A DNA stretch of 64,000 bases, taken from positions 3,367,501 to 3,431,500 of the forward strand of contig NZ_CP025938.1 in the NCBI RefSeq assembly GCF_002893765.1, written 5' to 3'. The position numbers and the translations under genes are program-made. This DNA comes from Tamlana carrageenivorans (GTDB lineage Bacteria > Bacteroidota > Bacteroidia > Flavobacteriales > Flavobacteriaceae). Below are positions 28,503 through 37,948 of this stretch, piece by piece (the first letter of the stretch is position 1; each line of letters begins with the position of its first letter). Below the pieces are notes generated by a model. That model saw nothing but the letters and a program-made list of their open reading frames with translations. It was not told the origin of the DNA and ran no database searches.

Positions 28503-28550
28503 AAAGAGATTATCTTTTACTATAAATGTAAAAAATGATCTCTTTTTTCA
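28503..28550 (+). terminator. terminator between the CBS-like gene and the SPT-like gene
   Basis: AAAGAGAT (28503-28510) pairs with ATCTCTTT (28538-28545), extended by AT pairs in the loop, before a T tract. If functional, the two neighbouring genes are transcribed separately. Confidence 0.6.
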
Positions 28551-28731
28551 TTTAACAAATAATTGAGCAGTAAAAATTATGTTCAATGCGAATAAATATT
28601 TAATTTCGCGCCAATTGACTTCAAACCAAACTTACTTTTTTTTATATCATTTTCGACGTTAATATGATGTTGATGGAAAGTGTTAGAGTTTAAAGTTTAC
28701 CATAACTTAATCGCAACAAGATTTATAATAA

Positions 28732-29991
28732 ATGAGAGATTTATTTGATAAAATTTATAAGGATAAGGGACCATTAGGAAAATGGGCGTCTCAAGCTGAA
28801 GGCTATTTTGTTTTTCCAAAGCTAGAAGGTGAAATTTCAAATCGTATGAAATTTCAAGGGAAAGACGTAATCACTTGGAGTATTAATGATTACCTAGGTT
28901 TAGCCAATCATCCAGAAGTAAGAAAGGTGGATGCTGAAGCGGCTGCGCAATACGGATCTGCGTATCCAATGGGGGCTAGAATGATGTCTGGACACACCGA
29001 CTTACATGAAAAACTTCAAAACGAATTGGCCTCTTTCGTTCAGAAAGAAGCAGCTTATCTTTTAAATTTTGGTTATCAAGGTATGGTGTCTACAATAGAC
29101 GCATTGGTAGCAAAAGATGATATTATTGTTTATGATGTAGATGCACATGCTTGTATTATTGATGGTGTACGTTTACACATGGGTAAGCGTTTTACATATA
29201 AGCACAATGATGTAGAAAGTTTAGAGAAAAATTTAGAACGTGCTACAAAAATGGCCGAACAAACCGGAGGTGGAATTTTGGTTATTTCTGAAGGTGTATT
29301 TGGTATGCGAGGAGAGCAAGGACGTTTAAAAGAAATTGTTGCACTTAAAAAGAAATTCAACTTTAGATTATTTGTTGATGATGCTCATGGTTTTGGAACT
29401 TTAGGAGCTACTGGTGCAGGAGCAGGAGAAGAGCAAGGTGTTCAAGCTGATATTGATGTGTATTTTGCCACTTTCGCAAAATCCTTAGCTAGTACAGGAG
29501 CTTTTATTGCTGGAGATCAGGAAATTATTGACTATTTAAAATATAATTTACGCTCGCAAATGTTTGCAAAATCATTGCAAATGCAATTGGTGGTTGGAGC
29601 ACTTAAGCGTTTAGAAATGCTTAAAACCATGCCTGAATTGAAAAATAAATTATGGGAGAATGTGAATGCCTTGCAGTCTGGTTTAAAGGAACGTGGATTT
29701 GATATTGGTACGACACAAAGTTGTGTGACTCCTGTGTATTTAAAAGGTAGTATTCCTGAAGCTATGGCTTTGGTTCGTGATTTACGTGAAAATTACGGTA
29801 TATTTTGCTCTATAGTTGTGTATCCTGTAATACCTAAGGGTATGATTTTATTAAGATTAATCCCAACAGCAACGCATACATTAGAAGATGTTTCAGAAAC
29901 GTTAGATGCTTTTGATGCTATTCGTGAGCGTTTAGAAAACGGTACTTATAAGCGTTTATCCGCAGCGGTTATGGCAGCAATGGGTGAATAG
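28732..29991 (+). CDS. serine palmitoyltransferase-like alpha-oxoamine synthase, candidate cysteate fatty acyltransferase
   Basis: This 419-residue fold type I PLP enzyme of the alpha-oxoamine synthase family condenses an amino acid with an acyl-CoA or acyl-ACP. The PLP lysine is K250 in ATFAKSLASTGAF, and FVDDAHGFGTLGATGAG carries the PLP-contacting aspartate and histidine. It is very close in layout to the Flavobacterium johnsoniae enzyme that makes the sulfonolipid base capnine from cysteate. Serine palmitoyltransferase (sphingolipid) and 2-amino-3-ketobutyrate ligase are the alternatives. A GNAT-like gene lies convergently downstream. Confidence 0.8.
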   Translation: MRDLFDKIYKDKGPLGKWASQAEGYFVFPKLEGEISNRMKFQGKDVITWSINDYLGLANHPEVRKVDAEAAAQYGSAYPMGARMMSGHTDLHEKLQNELASFVQKEAAYLLNFGYQGMVSTIDALVAKDDIIVYDVDAHACIIDGVRLHMGKRFTYKHNDVESLEKNLERATKMAEQTGGGILVISEGVFGMRGEQGRLKEIVALKKKFNFRLFVDDAHGFGTLGATGAGAGEEQGVQADIDVYFATFAKSLASTGAFIAGDQEIIDYLKYNLRSQMFAKSLQMQLVVGALKRLEMLKTMPELKNKLWENVNALQSGLKERGFDIGTTQSCVTPVYLKGSIPEAMALVRDLRENYGIFCSIVVYPVIPKGMILLRLIPTATHTLEDVSETLDAFDAIRERLENGTYKRLSAAVMAAMGE

Positions 29992-30013
29992 TTTGTAAAT
30001 AATATAAATAAAT

Positions 30014-30047
30014 AAAAAATCCGATTCAAAATTGAATCGGATTTTTT
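30014..30047. terminator. bidirectional terminator between SPT-like and GNAT-like genes
   Basis: A 16-bp perfect stem (30014-30029 and 30032-30047) with a two-base gap and A/T tracts on both ends serves the two convergent genes. Confidence 0.85.
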
Positions 30048-30050
30048 ATT

Positions 30051-31172
30051 TTAAGATAGTTCTTTTCTAAACGTTTTTCTTCTTTTGATAACGACAGGAT
30101 CAAAATGCTTCCATATTTTTTTGATAGCTTCGTTGTCCTCGAGTTCTGGCGTTCTATAACAGGTTTCTATACCTTTTTCCTTAAATGTATTGTAATATTC
30201 GTTAAATATTATGGCATGAACGCCTCGATTTTGATAATCGGGATGGACACCAATTAAATAGAAATCGGCAGTTTTACTGTTTTTTTTAGCATCTAAGATG
30301 TATTTAAATCCAAAGGGGAAAAGTCGGCCTTTTGCTTTTTGCAAGGCTTCAGAAAAAGAAGGCATAACAATAGCAAAAGCTACAAGTTCTTTTTTGCTAT
30401 CAACAACAAACTTTATGTATTCCGGATTTATAAAACTGATAAATTTCTTCTTGAAATAAGCCTTTTGTATATCGTTAATAGCAACAAATGATGATAATGA
30501 GGCGTATGTTTGGTTAAATAAATCAAACATTTTATCCACATACGGCATAACATCGGCTGTTTTAGTGAAATTTAAGGCGCTTAATTGATACCTCTTTTTT
30601 ATTAAGGTTTGTGCTTTTAAGAAAAATTCTGGTTTCACATTTTCGAAAGGAAAAACACTCTCAGAATATGTCTTTTCAACCCTATAGTTAGCTGCTTCGT
30701 AATGTTTAATGTAATAGGGGTGGTTGTACCATGTAACCATACATGATAAGGATTCAAACCCTTCTGTTAAAACACCTACTTTGTCGAGGTTTGAAAAACC
30801 AACAGGGCCTTCAGTATATTCTAAATTATAAGATCTACCTATTTCTTCAACCTTGTCTAACAGTGTTTGAGATACTTCAAGGTCATCAATAAAATCAAAC
30901 CACCCAAAACGCATTTTTTTTTGGTTCTGGCCTTTAATTTCAAGCCAATTAACTATAGCTGCAACGCGTCCAACGATTTCATTATTTTTATATGCTAAAA
31001 ACAAACGTGCTTCTGCATCATTAAAAACAGGGTTTTCTTTTTTGTTAAACGATTTAATTTCTTGACTTATAATTGGGGGTGTCCAATATTTAGAGTCTTT
31101 ATATAGTTTGAAAGGAAATTTTACAAATGCTTTTAGATCCTTTTTAGTTTTAACCTCTTTTAATTTTATCAT
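30051..31172 (-). CDS. GNAT-like N-acyltransferase family protein, 373 residues
   Basis: The N-terminal half contains FVKFPFKLYKDSKYWTPP and ARLFLAYKNNEIVGRVAAIV, and the C-terminal half contains FYLIGVHPDYQNRGVHAIIF. The last is the acyl-CoA-binding motif A of GNAT acetyltransferases (QNRG). TEGPVGFSNLDKVGVLTEGFE is a conserved block of this Bacteroidota family, which is often left as hypothetical or misnamed. Large GNAT-like proteins near serine-palmitoyltransferase genes act as bacterial ceramide synthases in some bacteria. Its position next to the SPT-like gene therefore suggests N-acylation of the sulfonolipid base. This is inference. Confidence 0.65.
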   Translation of the reverse strand: MIKLKEVKTKKDLKAFVKFPFKLYKDSKYWTPPIISQEIKSFNKKENPVFNDAEARLFLAYKNNEIVGRVAAIVNWLEIKGQNQKKMRFGWFDFIDDLEVSQTLLDKVEEIGRSYNLEYTEGPVGFSNLDKVGVLTEGFESLSCMVTWYNHPYYIKHYEAANYRVEKTYSESVFPFENVKPEFFLKAQTLIKKRYQLSALNFTKTADVMPYVDKMFDLFNQTYASLSSFVAINDIQKAYFKKKFISFINPEYIKFVVDSKKELVAFAIVMPSFSEALQKAKGRLFPFGFKYILDAKKNSKTADFYLIGVHPDYQNRGVHAIIFNEYYNTFKEKGIETCYRTPELEDNEAIKKIWKHFDPVVIKRRKTFRKELS

Positions 31173-31207
31173 ACTTCTGTAATCGGTTTTTGAATAACTA
31201 ATTAGAG

Positions 31208-32212
31208 TTAGTCAAAATCGACGTCTTCTTTTTTTCTTTTTTCAATAGGTTCAGGTTTCGCATTCTTTTGGTCGGTGTTGCCTAAGTTATTAGGTAGGCC
31301 GTTTTCCTCATCTTCAACAAAATTATCGACTTTAGGTCTTTTGTCTTTGTGAAAATCTAAACGATATGAGGCGCCAAAATTAACGCTAAAAACTGCAGGA
31401 GTGTCCTTAGTATTGAATGTAATTGCACTATCCAATTGAAGATTTTTATTCCATAAATATGCAGCTCCTAGTCTAAATAAATTATCGGCGTAGAAATCAC
31501 TCTTTATCCCCTGAGTTTCGGCAAATATAACCCATTTCAAGGTTACAGCATGGGTTAATGTTAAAATATACTGGAAGTCAGATTGATCGGTGCCTATTCT
31601 GTCTTTAATGAAGTTCATGACGAAAACCCAACCATTGGCAAAATTGTTTTGCGTAGCAATCATTACCTTTGGACTAAAACCTTCAACGCCTGGAGCAGTG
31701 AATGGATTGTCTGCACCATCGATGTTACCACCTAGATAAACAGAAACTGCAGGGATTAATGATTTCCATTTAAAGGTTCTGTTAGCTTTCCAACTGTATA
31801 AATTTGGCTTTTCTTCAAGTTTATTTTTTAAAGGATCAAATACCAAATACTTGGCCCCAATGGTGAAAAATTTAAAATTTGAGCGATTATACTCGTAATC
31901 GTATGTCGATGTGTATGTTTGCGTATCGTTTTGGTAGGTGCCTTCAATACTTATTTCTAAAGGTTCCCATAGTAAACCATACCTAGCAGCAAAGTCGATA
32001 CCAAATCCAGAGGCTTCATAAGCGGCTGCCGGGGTTCTTTTTTCTTTTAAAAAATAGGGGCCTGCTTCAAATTGCACCACATTGGTTCCTACAGAAAAAG
32101 CACTTCTTGAAACACCAGGTCTATTGGAGTTAATAACTTCTGTGTATTGGCAATAGCTTTGCGATGTTACTAAACATAACAGAAAAAACAGCGTGGATTT
32201 TAGTAGGTTCAT
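31208..32212 (-). CDS. outer membrane transporter-like beta-barrel protein
   Basis: This 334-residue protein has a cleavable signal peptide (MNLLKSTLFFLLCLVTSQSYC, then Q). A beta-rich body with alternating aromatic residues follows (VVQFEAGPYFL, FFTIGAKYLVFDP, VNFGASYRLDF), resembling the phenol-degradation meta-pathway/transporter barrel family. The last 50 residues form a low-complexity charged tail (KRPKVDNFVEDEENGL, EPIEKRKKEDVDFD). It lies 35 bases upstream of the GNAT-like gene in transcription order, so the two probably form an operon. Transported substrate unknown. Confidence 0.7.
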   Translation of the reverse strand: MNLLKSTLFFLLCLVTSQSYCQYTEVINSNRPGVSRSAFSVGTNVVQFEAGPYFLKEKRTPAAAYEASGFGIDFAARYGLLWEPLEISIEGTYQNDTQTYTSTYDYEYNRSNFKFFTIGAKYLVFDPLKNKLEEKPNLYSWKANRTFKWKSLIPAVSVYLGGNIDGADNPFTAPGVEGFSPKVMIATQNNFANGWVFVMNFIKDRIGTDQSDFQYILTLTHAVTLKWVIFAETQGIKSDFYADNLFRLGAAYLWNKNLQLDSAITFNTKDTPAVFSVNFGASYRLDFHKDKRPKVDNFVEDEENGLPNNLGNTDQKNAKPEPIEKRKKEDVDFD

Positions 32213-32356
32213 AAGCTTTGGTTAAAAAAACTTTAAATATGAAGTTGTTAAAGGTTGTTCAAATATAGATATTTTATAGTTTTTTTATCATTTTTCGGCT
32301 TTTTTTCAGGAGATAGAATTGTATTTTTGCTATAAATTACAATCAAAAGTTAAAAA

Positions 32357-32620
32357 ATGGGGTTATTAAGAACCATACTTATAATTGCGTTAGTTTATTA
32401 CGGTTTAAAAATACTGTCGAGAATTTTTGCTCCTTTCTTGATGAAATATGTTTCTAAAAAGGCTGAAGAGCGTTTTGGAGGACAATTTGGGCAATTTCAA
32501 AAAGCACCAAGAAAAGAATCGGCTAAAAAGGAAGGAGAAGTGACCATAGATAAAATGCCTCAAACAAAAACTTCAAATAAACAGGTAGGTGATTATGTTG
32601 ATTTCGAAGAAATAGATTAA
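32357..32620 (+). CDS. DUF4834 family small membrane protein
   Basis: This 87-residue protein has one N-terminal hydrophobic segment (GLLRTILIIALVYYGLKIL) and a hydrophilic tail ending in VGDYVDFEEID. This is the DUF4834 layout conserved in Bacteroidota, with no known function. A TATTTTTG -7-like box lies at 32322-32329. It is followed after 31 bases by the YfhO gene and probably opens that operon. Confidence 0.8.
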   Translation: MGLLRTILIIALVYYGLKILSRIFAPFLMKYVSKKAEERFGGQFGQFQKAPRKESAKKEGEVTIDKMPQTKTSNKQVGDYVDFEEID

Positions 32621-32651
32621 TTTTCGCAATCATTAGAATTAAAGCCATTTT

Positions 32652-35084
32652 ATGCCGTTTTCAATAAAAAGATTTCTACCACATATATTTATACTTCTAG
32701 GGTTTATTGTAATTTCTCTAGCTTATTTTAGTCCTGTTTTAAAAGGGGAGGTTATTTACCAGAATGATATCGTCCAGTTTATTGGAATGAGTAAGCAACA
32801 AAAGGATTTTAAGGCAGAAACTGGACAAGAAACCTATTGGACCAATAGTGCTTTTGGAGGGATGCCAACCTATCAACTCGGGGCAAGATATCCACACAAT
32901 TATATTAAAAAGTTAGATTTAGCGCTTCGCTTTTTACCAAGGCCAGCAGATTATCTTTTTCTTTATTTGCTAAGCTTTTACGTGTTTCTCTTGGTTTTAA
33001 AAGTCGATTTTAAATTAGCAGCTTTAGGGGCAATAGCTTTTGGGTTTTCTACATATCTTATTATAATTCTTGGGGTAGGTCATAATAGTAAAGCACACGC
33101 CATAGCATATATGCCTTTGGTTTTAAGTGGTATAATATTAACCTTTCGTAAGAAGTACATTTGGGGTTTTTTCTTAACCGTTATTGCTCTTGGTTTGGAA
33201 TTGGTTGCTAACCATTTTCAAATGACCTATTATTTGATGTTTTTAATCATAATACTTGGAATTGCTTATTTTAGTGATGCTTTCAGAAAACAAACGCTTC
33301 CAGCTTATTTTAAAGCTGTAGGGATTTTGGTAGGTGCCTTAGTGTTAGCTATAGCACTTAACGCTACCAATATTTTGGCAACTCAGGAGTATGTTAAAGA
33401 AAGTAAACGAAGTAAAAGTGAATTAACGATTAATCCAGATGGTTCACCTAAAGAAGTGACTAATGGGTTGGATAGAGATTACATAACTCAATTTAGTTAC
33501 GGTATTGTTGAAACGTTTAATTTGTTTATACCTCGATTTGTTGGAGGAGGGAATCATGAAAATGTAGGCAAAGAATCAGCAACCTACGACGCTTATCGAA
33601 AACTGGGTGCTTCAACTACTCAAGCATTACAAGAATCGAAACGAGCGCCATTATACTGGGGTGATCAACCCATTGTAGAGGCACCCGCATACATTGGGGC
33701 CGTTGTGTTGTTTTTGTTTGTGTTAGCTTTGTTTCTAGTTCAAGGGCGATTAAAATGGTGGCTTGTTGGTGGTACGGTTTTTTCTTTACTACTATCTTAT
33801 GGTAAAAATTTAGGGTTTTTAACCGACATATTTATTGATTACGTACCGCTTTACAATAAATTCAGAGCGGTTAGTTCTATTCAGGTTATTTTAGAATTGT
33901 GTGTTCCTGCTTTAGGTATTTTAGGACTTTCCAAATTGCTAAATGTACATGTTTCTAAAGAAGAAAAATTAAAAGCTTTAAAATATTCAGGTGCAATCAC
34001 TGGAGGACTTTGTGTTGTCTTTTTATTGTTTAAATCGTCGTTATTTGATTTTGTAGGTGTGAATGATGGGTTGTATCGTCAAAGTTATGGGCAGGAATTT
34101 ATTGACGCCATTAAATCGGATCGAAAACGTGTATTTACCAATGACACCTTGCGATCATTGGTCTTGGTAGCGCTTTCTTCTGGTGTTATATGGATGTTTT
34201 TGAAAGAAAAATTGAAAGAAAAGTGGGCGATTGCAGCATTTTGTGTACTTATTTTGTTTGATTTAGTTGGTGTAGATAGACGTTATGTAAATAATGAAGA
34301 TTTTGTAGCTGGAATAAAAATGAGTAAGCCATTTCAAGCTACAGAAGTTGATAAATATATTTTACAAGACACATTATACTATCGTGTTTATGATTTGGTT
34401 TCAGGTCCTTCTAAACCATCATATTTTCATAATTCTTTAAATGGCTATAATGCGGCGGAATTAAGACGATATCGAGAAGTTTTTGATTTTTACATTGCTA
34501 AAAACAATATTAATGTATTAAGTATGTTGAATACGAAATACATTGTTGCTCAAGATGAGAAAGGGAATACGTTTCCGTATGAAAATGAAGAAGTGAACGG
34601 TAATGCATGGTTTGTTGATAGCTTAAGTTTAGTGGATTCTGCCAATGAAGAAATCTTGAAACTAGGTAGTATCGATACAAAATCACAAGCAGTTTATTCG
34701 CTAAATGAAGGGGGTGAATTTTTAAATAATACAAGTCTTAAATTTAGTATAGATTCAAATTCAGTAATTGATTTAGTAGAAGTTAAGGCTAATTACTTAA
34801 AGTATAAGTCAAATAATAATAACGATGGTTTTGCGGTGTTTTCCGAGGTTTATTACGGTAATGGCTGGAAGGTTTTTATTGATGGGGAGCCTGGAGAATT
34901 TATACGTGTGAATTACCTCTTGAGAGGTATGCAGATTCCCGCGGGAAATCATACTATTGAATTTAAATTTGATCCAGAGGTTGTGAAAACAGGAAGTAAA
35001 ATTGCTTTAGCAAGTTCTATGTTATTGATGTTTTTGATTGTAGGCGGATTGTTTTATGAGTTTAGAAGAAAACCTCAAGAATAG
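32652..35084 (+). CDS. YfhO family membrane protein
   Basis: This 810-residue integral membrane protein has about 12-13 hydrophobic segments and a large extracytoplasmic region near the C-terminus (about 560-780). It ends with a final membrane helix and a basic tail (YEFRRKPQE). LKGEVIYQNDIVQFIGMSKQ near the N-terminus is a conserved YfhO block resembling GT-C glycosyltransferases, and Firmicutes homologues are linked to glycosylation of cell-wall polymers. The next two genes are a glycosyltransferase and a flippase on the same strand, which supports a role in envelope polysaccharide or glycoprotein assembly. Confidence 0.8.
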   Translation: MPFSIKRFLPHIFILLGFIVISLAYFSPVLKGEVIYQNDIVQFIGMSKQQKDFKAETGQETYWTNSAFGGMPTYQLGARYPHNYIKKLDLALRFLPRPADYLFLYLLSFYVFLLVLKVDFKLAALGAIAFGFSTYLIIILGVGHNSKAHAIAYMPLVLSGIILTFRKKYIWGFFLTVIALGLELVANHFQMTYYLMFLIIILGIAYFSDAFRKQTLPAYFKAVGILVGALVLAIALNATNILATQEYVKESKRSKSELTINPDGSPKEVTNGLDRDYITQFSYGIVETFNLFIPRFVGGGNHENVGKESATYDAYRKLGASTTQALQESKRAPLYWGDQPIVEAPAYIGAVVLFLFVLALFLVQGRLKWWLVGGTVFSLLLSYGKNLGFLTDIFIDYVPLYNKFRAVSSIQVILELCVPALGILGLSKLLNVHVSKEEKLKALKYSGAITGGLCVVFLLFKSSLFDFVGVNDGLYRQSYGQEFIDAIKSDRKRVFTNDTLRSLVLVALSSGVIWMFLKEKLKEKWAIAAFCVLILFDLVGVDRRYVNNEDFVAGIKMSKPFQATEVDKYILQDTLYYRVYDLVSGPSKPSYFHNSLNGYNAAELRRYREVFDFYIAKNNINVLSMLNTKYIVAQDEKGNTFPYENEEVNGNAWFVDSLSLVDSANEEILKLGSIDTKSQAVYSLNEGGEFLNNTSLKFSIDSNSVIDLVEVKANYLKYKSNNNNDGFAVFSEVYYGNGWKVFIDGEPGEFIRVNYLLRGMQIPAGNHTIEFKFDPEVVKTGSKIALASSMLLMFLIVGGLFYEFRRKPQE

Positions 35085-35134
35085 TTTTCTTGAACTTTGT
35101 AACTAGAGTCTTTTTAATTAAAGCTTAATTTAAA

Positions 35135-36415
35135 ATGCAGGTGAAAAAAGCGCTTATTGTTACCTATTATTGGCCTCCTGCAGGAGGACCAGGGGTGCAG
35201 CGCTGGCTTAAGTTTGTAAAGTATTTGCCTGAATTTAATGTGGAGCCTGTTGTTTATATTCCGGAAAATGCAAATTATCCTATTTTAGATGAAAGCTTAA
35301 AAGCGGAAGTTTCTGATGATTTAAAGATTTATACTAGCTCTATTCGGGAGCCTTATAAATTAGCTGGATTTTTGTCTAAAAAATCATCTAAAACGATTAG
35401 TAAGGGGATTATTTCAGAGAATGAAAATCAATCATTACTTGAGAAATTGATGCTTTTTGTGAGGGGAAATTTTTTTATTCCTGATGCGCGGGTTGGATGG
35501 GTAAATCCTTCTGTAGATGAGCTTTCTAAAATCTTAAAAAAAGAGCAAATTTCAACTTTAATCACAACAGGGCCGCCACACAGTGTGCATTTAATCGGAT
35601 TACGTTTAAAGGAACAACTAGGGGTAAGGTGGTTAGCAGACTTTAGGGATCCATGGACTACGATTGGTTATCATAAGCAGTTAAAACTAACGAAGACTTC
35701 AAAAAACAAACATAAGGCTTTGGAAAAACAGGTTTTAAATACGGCAGATCAAGTTGTGGTAACCAGTTTTGCTACAAAAAAAGAGTTTCAGGCTATTACG
35801 AGCAAACCTATAGAGGTGATCACAAATGGTTATGATAATGAAACGAATGTTGAATTTGTGATGGATTTAAAGTTTTCATTAGCACATATAGGATCTTTAT
35901 TGTCTAAAAGAAATCCAGAAATTTTATGGAAAGCTTTATCTGAATTAGTTATTGAAAATGAAAGTTTTGCTAAGGATTTTCAGCTTAGTTTAGTAGGCTC
36001 AGTAAGTGAAAATGTGTTGAGTTCTCTTGAATATTTCGGGTTAAGTAATTATTTAAATAATGTAGGGTATGTATCGCATAAAGAGTCTATTGCGTTTCAA
36101 AAAAAGTCTCAAATTTTATTGTTAATAGAAATAGATTCTGAAGATACAAGAAGTATCATTCCTGGGAAGTTATTTGAATATATGGTTTCAGATCGACCCA
36201 TATTAGCCATTGGTCCGAAGCAGTGGGACGTTGAAAAAATTATTAAAGAAACCAATACGGGTTATTGTTTTAGTTATTCTGATTTTAGTGCTCTAAAGAA
36301 AACTATTTTAGAGTGTTATCTTGCTTACCAAAAAGGAGCATTACAAACATATCCTATTGGTTTGAAAAAATTTCATCGAAAATTATTAACCCAGTCTTTA
36401 TCTAACTTACTGTAA
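35135..36415 (+). CDS. GT-B glycosyltransferase
   Basis: This 426-residue protein has the GT4-type beginning ITYYWPPAGGPGVQRWLKF-like segment at residues 8-26, then two Rossmann domains. LADFRDPWT near residue 170 is a common feature of flavobacterial glycosyltransferases of this kind. IPGKLFEYMVSDRPILAIGP near residue 345 is the nucleotide-sugar-binding region with its E. It is preceded by the YfhO gene (50 bases) and followed after one base by the flippase gene. Acceptor and donor sugars are unknown. Confidence 0.83.
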   Translation: MQVKKALIVTYYWPPAGGPGVQRWLKFVKYLPEFNVEPVVYIPENANYPILDESLKAEVSDDLKIYTSSIREPYKLAGFLSKKSSKTISKGIISENENQSLLEKLMLFVRGNFFIPDARVGWVNPSVDELSKILKKEQISTLITTGPPHSVHLIGLRLKEQLGVRWLADFRDPWTTIGYHKQLKLTKTSKNKHKALEKQVLNTADQVVVTSFATKKEFQAITSKPIEVITNGYDNETNVEFVMDLKFSLAHIGSLLSKRNPEILWKALSELVIENESFAKDFQLSLVGSVSENVLSSLEYFGLSNYLNNVGYVSHKESIAFQKKSQILLLIEIDSEDTRSIIPGKLFEYMVSDRPILAIGPKQWDVEKIIKETNTGYCFSYSDFSALKKTILECYLAYQKGALQTYPIGLKKFHRKLLTQSLSNLL

Positions 36416-36416
36416 G

Positions 36417-37874
36417 ATGGGGGTAGTTGCTGTTCAGTCATTCAAAAATATTATCTCTACCTATTTAGGTTTTTTTATTGGCGCTATAAATACGTTGTTT
36501 TTATATACAGAGTTTTTAAGCGACGAATATTACGGTATGGTAAGTTATATGCTGTCTTTAGCATATGTAATTATGCCTATTATGTCTTTAGGTATGCATA
36601 ATACGCTTGTTAAATTTTATTCTTCGTTTAAAACCAGAGTTTCGCTGCACAGTTTCCTAACCTTAATGATTTTCTTGCCTATCTTAATCATTATTCCGCT
36701 GTTAATTGTAACGTGTTTTGGTTATGATTTTATTGCTGGACTTCTTTCAAAAAAGAATGAAATTATTAAGGATTATTTATGGCATACCATTTTTATAGCG
36801 ATAGCCTTAGCTTATTTTGAAGTGTTTTTTGCTTGGGCAAAAGTGCAAATGGAAACTGTGGTTGGTAATTTTATGAAAGAAGTATTTCATAGAGTAGGAG
36901 CTATGGTATTACTTTTTTTATTGCATTATAAATTAATAGATGTAGAACAGTTTATGTTAGGTTTGGTGCTTGTTTATGTACTACGTATGTTGGTTATGAA
37001 ATTCTATGCCTTCTCTGTGAAGTTTCCTATAATTACTTTTAGCAAATTGAATAATTTAGGAGCTATTTTAAAGTATTCATTTCTGATTATTATCGCTGGT
37101 TCTATAGCTACGGTATTGTTGGATGTAGACAAAGTGATGTTAGGTCATTATGTAGATATACGAGAGGTCGCTTATTATAGTGTTGCTGTTTTCATAGCTA
37201 CGGTTATTGCTGTTCCGCAACGTTCTATGCACCAATTATTAATGCCTTTATCTGCGAAATATTTAAATGATAGAGATTTTAGTTCATTAAGTGATTTATA
37301 TAAACGCAGCTCTATAAGTCTTCTTGTGGTTGGAGGTTTAATCTTCTTGTTAATTGTTTTAAACATCAACGAACTATATTATATTATACCTAAAGAGTTT
37401 AGTAACGGTTTGTTTGTGGTGTTTTTAATAAGTATTTCAAAATTGTATGACTCTGCTTTAGGAAGTAACAATGCTATCCTATTTAATAGCGATTATTATA
37501 GAGTTGTATTGGTATTAGGTGTGTTTTTGGTTATTCTAATGGTGTTGTTGAATATGGTTTTTATACCGTTGCTTGGTATTAACGGGGCTGGTTTAGCAAC
37601 GTTTTTAGCGATTTTTATGTACAACTCAATTAAGTTGTATTTTGTTTATAGGAAGTTTAAACTGTTTCCGTTCTCAAGAGCCTCTTTAAATGTCGTTTTG
37701 TTAATTTTCATAAGTGTTTTACTATTCTATTTTTGGGAATTTCCGTTTCATCCATTTATAAATATGGGATTGAAGTCTTTAGTTGTTAGTATGATCTATT
37801 TATTTATTGTTTATAGATTTAATTTTTCTGAAGATATTACACTGGTTATAAATCGTTATATAAAAGGGGAGTAG
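36417..37874 (+). CDS. polysaccharide flippase, Wzx/MATE-like
   Basis: This 485-residue membrane protein has about 12-14 hydrophobic segments spread over its full length and very few charged residues. FKNIISTYLGFFIGAINTLFL begins the first segment. LLDVDKVMLGHYVDIREVAYYSVA is the conserved middle part of the oligosaccharide flippase family. It follows the glycosyltransferase gene with one base between stop and start, so the two are coupled. It probably flips a lipid-linked glycan to the periplasm. Confidence 0.83.
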   Translation: MGVVAVQSFKNIISTYLGFFIGAINTLFLYTEFLSDEYYGMVSYMLSLAYVIMPIMSLGMHNTLVKFYSSFKTRVSLHSFLTLMIFLPILIIIPLLIVTCFGYDFIAGLLSKKNEIIKDYLWHTIFIAIALAYFEVFFAWAKVQMETVVGNFMKEVFHRVGAMVLLFLLHYKLIDVEQFMLGLVLVYVLRMLVMKFYAFSVKFPIITFSKLNNLGAILKYSFLIIIAGSIATVLLDVDKVMLGHYVDIREVAYYSVAVFIATVIAVPQRSMHQLLMPLSAKYLNDRDFSSLSDLYKRSSISLLVVGGLIFLLIVLNINELYYIIPKEFSNGLFVVFLISISKLYDSALGSNNAILFNSDYYRVVLVLGVFLVILMVLLNMVFIPLLGINGAGLATFLAIFMYNSIKLYFVYRKFKLFPFSRASLNVVLLIFISVLLFYFWEFPFHPFINMGLKSLVVSMIYLFIVYRFNFSEDITLVINRYIKGE

Positions 37875-37883
37875 ATAAAAAAA

Positions 37884-37926
37884 GAAACCCCCACAATGCT
37901 TTATAAAGCGCATTCGCGGGGATTTC
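37884..37926. terminator. hairpin terminator after the flippase gene
   Basis: GAAACCCC and GGGGATTTC are the outer arms and GCATT-type arms extend the stem inward. T residues are few on the plus strand, but the minus strand reads into an A/T-rich tail, so direction is uncertain. Confidence 0.5.
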
Positions 37927-37948
37927 AATACTAACCAACCAAAAAATT

